Under the pieces are notes generated by a model. That model did not search any database and was not told where the DNA came from. It saw only the letters and a program-made list of their open reading frames with translations. A stretch of DNA of 64,000 bases from positions 310,001-374,000 of the forward strand of contig JBDWUA010000004.1 in the NCBI GenBank assembly GCA_039984715.1. Direction: 5' to 3'. How positions within the stretch are numbered: the stretch's first letter is position 1; each line of letters starts with the position of its first letter. This stretch comes from JABSSA01 sp039984715 (GTDB taxonomy: Bacteria > Pseudomonadota > Alphaproteobacteria > Rhodobacterales > Rhodobacteraceae). The translations under genes were made by a program, and so were the position numbers. Positions 62,647 through 64,000 of the stretch are shown here, in pieces.

Positions 62647-64000
62647 ACAGGCGGTTTCAGTAACCCCAATTCGATCAGAGTATCGACGTTTTCGTATTGA
62701 ATGGAGCCTTCAAAAGCAAAGCTGCGATTTTCCGGATTTTGCATCCGTTCTGCGTAGATCATGTATTCACGCGCACCTTCGTAATGTTGCTGGCGCTGCA
62801 CTTCTTCCAGTGCACGGGCGTGAAAGTCAGGGAGGAATTTAAAGTGCAGCAACGCACCTGTTTCCGCGGCGACCTTGCACGGTGTCATTTCGTGAGTGGA
62901 AGATAAGTATCTGAATTCACGCTCCCATTTCACCAAAGGGGCTTTTTGCATCGACATATGTGGCATGTTCAACGCGTGACGGTTATTCCAGAACAGCCTT
63001 GTTCGAACGCCGCCAGATGCGGTTTGACCGGGGCAGGCTGTCACTGCGTCGTACCAATAACCATCTCTGTCAAAACAATTAAATGTTTCGATCAATGATT
63101 GCCCAGGAAGATATGTCACTTCATCCAGACCTTGTTGGGCATACATATCGATCATTGTGGTGAACAAAGCTTGCGCTTTTTCAGCGTCCAGTCGGGCGCA
63201 TAACGTGCGTAACGCACCGGGTGTTTCACACCCCGAAAAGACTAAAATTTCATCTGCGTCGACTGTAAGGACCCAGCGCCCTTCAAGGTATGTGTTGGCA
63301 ACTTCATTGTGCCATTTCACACCATAGCGCGAGTCGCGATAATTCTCGTCTGTTTGCAGAACGGTGACGTCAAGAACTTCGGCAAAATACTCTAGCGTTG
63401 CATCATCAGACATGTTGTCGATCAAAAAGAACCGGTCGACACCAAGGGTCCGATAATATTCCGTGACCCATTTCAAGCGAGTGAATTCATTTCGGGCCAC
63501 GATGATGCAGGCAATCGCATCCTTTGGCAAAGGCTCTTTTGGACCTGATAGGTGACGAAACGGCGTTGGCGCACCCAACAAAGGAGACATGTCTTCTTCG
63601 CTTTGCAACAGCTTTGTCACGGCTGATCTTAAACGCATCGGGTTGTTTTGCGCAGCGGCGATCTGCATGCGCAGTCGATTGAAATTCCATGCATCTAGAT
63701 GGGAACGGGCCCGTTCAAGCAGTTGATCAATTCCGTCGAGCCGCCCAAGTTTCAAATGAGCCATGAGGGTATAGCGCCAGATTTCCCCCTTCAGTTTTTG
63801 CAAAGAACTGAGTTCATCAAACAGATCGACGATCTGCGACCAGTTTCCACGCGTCGCTCGATAATGCGCAAGCGCATTGACCAAGCCTTCTGGAAATGTG
63901 CTGGAAATATTGTATGCGCTGACCAAGGCATGGGCGGATATTTCGGAAAATCCAGTAAGAGAATGGTCGCGAATTTGGACACGAATGCTCAATTCCAAGA
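62643..64000 (-). CDS. GT2/GT92-like glycosyltransferase, 5' end outside the window
   Basis: The frame is open to the window edge, so the N-terminus is missing; at least 451 residues are seen. The visible N-terminal part (about 150 residues) is helical and repeat-like. The catalytic domain has 'CIIVARNEFTRLKWVTEYY', 'FFLIDNMSDDATLEYF', 'VDADEIL' as metal site and a C-terminal 'LLHFKFLPDFHARALEEVQ' segment. It is the same domain type as the C-terminal part of the giant glycosyltransferase ('DNLSNDGT', 'DADE'), so these two are paralogous in that region. It probably transfers a sugar in the same glycan. Confidence 0.78.
   Translation of the reverse strand, partial: LELSIRVQIRDHSLTGFSEISAHALVSAYNISSTFPEGLVNALAHYRATRGNWSQIVDLFDELSSLQKLKGEIWRYTLMAHLKLGRLDGIDQLLERARSHLDAWNFNRLRMQIAAAQNNPMRLRSAVTKLLQSEEDMSPLLGAPTPFRHLSGPKEPLPKDAIACIIVARNEFTRLKWVTEYYRTLGVDRFFLIDNMSDDATLEYFAEVLDVTVLQTDENYRDSRYGVKWHNEVANTYLEGRWVLTVDADEILVFSGCETPGALRTLCARLDAEKAQALFTTMIDMYAQQGLDEVTYLPGQSLIETFNCFDRDGYWYDAVTACPGQTASGGVRTRLFWNNRHALNMPHMSMQKAPLVKWEREFRYLSSTHEMTPCKVAAETGALLHFKFLPDFHARALEEVQRQQHYEGAREYMIYAERMQNPENRSFAFEGSIQYENVDTLIELGLLKPPV

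Overview
The window reads as a chromosomal segment of a marine alphaproteobacterium, most likely a Rhodobacteraceae / Roseobacter-group species. Reasons: families I associate with that group (DUF4170, DUF1523, DUF2125, DUF721, DUF2793, and a pmbA-phosphatase-DUF4170-waaA-like-lpxK operon), an alphaproteobacterial LexA box (GTTC-N7-GTTC), an alphaproteobacterial heat-shock promoter (CTTG-N18-CCTATG) and moderate GC. I found no rRNA, tRNA, CRISPR array or intact insertion sequence. The identification is inference; no database search was run.

Layout. 1-5240: end of a TPR protein, an AbrB-type membrane protein, a PrpF-family isomerase, a lactonase-like metallo-hydrolase and a small heat-shock protein with a structured leader. 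5317-12729: SOS-boxed, C-terminally short dnaE2, GFA and GST proteins, a flavoprotein and MscS channel pair, an enoyl-CoA hydratase. 12858-19142: DUF2125 protein, then the pmbA to lpxK operon closed by a strong terminator. 19166-23469: DUF721 and DsbA-like pair, mutY, alkane hydroxylase, sulfotransferase. 23605-25182: GT14-type glycosyltransferase.

25186-32317 is a tightly coupled eight-gene minus-strand operon without assigned function: a long coiled-coil protein, an AAA+ ATPase, four small membrane proteins and two soluble proteins. It is the best candidate here for an undescribed multi-component membrane-associated system. 32521-41800 is ordinary metabolism: esterase, succinate-semialdehyde dehydrogenase, Rieske oxygenase, secreted hydrolase, threonine dehydratase, a small zinc-finger protein absent from longer-ORF calling, DUF2459 protein, polA.

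42228-64000 is a surface polysaccharide locus. It has dTDP-rhamnose genes (rfbD, rfbA), UDP-galactopyranose mutase (glf), UDP-glucose dehydrogenase (ugd), an ABC capsule exporter (kpsM, kpsE-like, kpsT), several glycosyltransferases, a sulfotransferase-like protein, an RTX protein and a tail-fibre-like DUF2793 protein. Together they predict an exported glycan with rhamnose, galactofuranose, glucuronic acid and possibly sulfate. Its most striking gene encodes a 1849-residue protein combining a GT2 domain, a second GT2-like region, a galectin-like lectin domain, a GT31-like domain and a C-terminal GT2/GT92-like domain.
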